NCBI GenBank assembly: GCA_029552065.1
Contig: JAKPEG010000117.1
Span: 18,943 to 82,942, forward strand
Direction of reading: 5' to 3'
Length of the DNA: 64,000 bases
Source: Actinomycetes bacterium
Lineage (GTDB): Bacteria; Actinomycetota; Actinomycetes; Actinomycetales; Dermatophilaceae
Made by a program: the position numbers and the translations under genes. Positions 63,920 through 64,000 of the stretch are shown in pieces. Each line of letters begins with the position of its first letter. Within the stretch, counting starts at the first letter, position 1. Below the pieces are notes generated by a model that made no database searches, was not told the origin of the DNA, and worked only from the letters and a program-made list of their open reading frames with translations.

Positions 63920-64000
63920 GAGGGTCAAGCCTACTGGGCCCGAGCCGGCATCGCCGGAGAGCGCATTTCCGGGCTCTCGCGTGTTAGGAAGGAGGGGTTC

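Overview
The window is a very G+C-rich stretch of actinobacterial chromosome, densely packed with genes, with many GTG starts and 4-base ATGA/GTGA overlaps. Gene content (MoxR/DUF58 and SpoIIM proteins, a prfB-ftsE-ftsX-M23-smpB-ssrA neighbourhood, MptB-like and DUF6541 GT-C membrane proteins, DUF3039, the metZ-rhodanese pair, a mycothiol-dependent-isomerase-like protein) suggests a free-living member of the Micrococcales, perhaps Intrasporangiaceae or a relative. The family assignment is inference. No phage, IS element, CRISPR array, rRNA or tRNA was found. The one RNA gene is ssrA (tmRNA).

Layout. 0-6.2 kb: a SpoIIM-family membrane protein, and on the other strand a MoxR-type operon (DUF58, MoxR ATPase, DUF4350, DUF4129, polytopic membrane protein). 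6.2-17.2 kb: nucleoside and deoxyribose metabolism (uridine-kinase-like NTPase, a half-length ALDH-like protein, full ALDH, deoC, phosphosugar mutase, purine nucleoside phosphorylase). This is interrupted by a ParB-like nuclease-domain gene followed by a striking palindromic element, and ends with an LpdA-type flavoprotein. 17-29 kb: a DUF6541 membrane protein, an acyl-CoA carboxylase alpha subunit, an aldo/keto reductase, then a MerR regulator facing an acyl-CoA dehydrogenase and carboxylase beta subunit across an operator-like ACGT repeat, then two GT-C-like membrane proteins. 29-34.4 kb: Maf, a Na+/H+ antiporter fused to a UBP zinc finger, a DUF885 protease-like protein and an MDR oxidoreductase. 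34.4-41.7 kb: a carbohydrate locus with two FadR-type GntR regulators, a GH95 alpha-fucosidase-type hydrolase and an ABC importer without its own ATPase. 42-50.4 kb: DUF3039, metZ, rhodanese, YqgE, a DEAD-box helicase with a repetitive tail, VanZ-like, lytic transglycosylase, SIMPL, thioredoxin and YccF. 50.4-64 kb: ssrA, an MptB-like mannosyltransferase, MFS, DUF2207, smpB, an M23 hydrolase, ftsX, ftsE, a second MFS, a TIGR03086 protein, an AraC regulator and prfB.

The most notable signal is not a gene. The 8-mer GTATGCCG (or its complement CGGCATAC) occurs about 80 times, roughly once per 0.8 kb, on both strands and in every codon phase, forcing codons such as ATA, GTA and TAT that are rare in such DNA. 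I estimate about two by chance. In one place two inverted copies build a 15-bp perfect hairpin immediately after a stop codon. In another they bracket a start codon. This resembles the behaviour of DNA uptake sequences or HIP-like elements, and I know of no described function for it.
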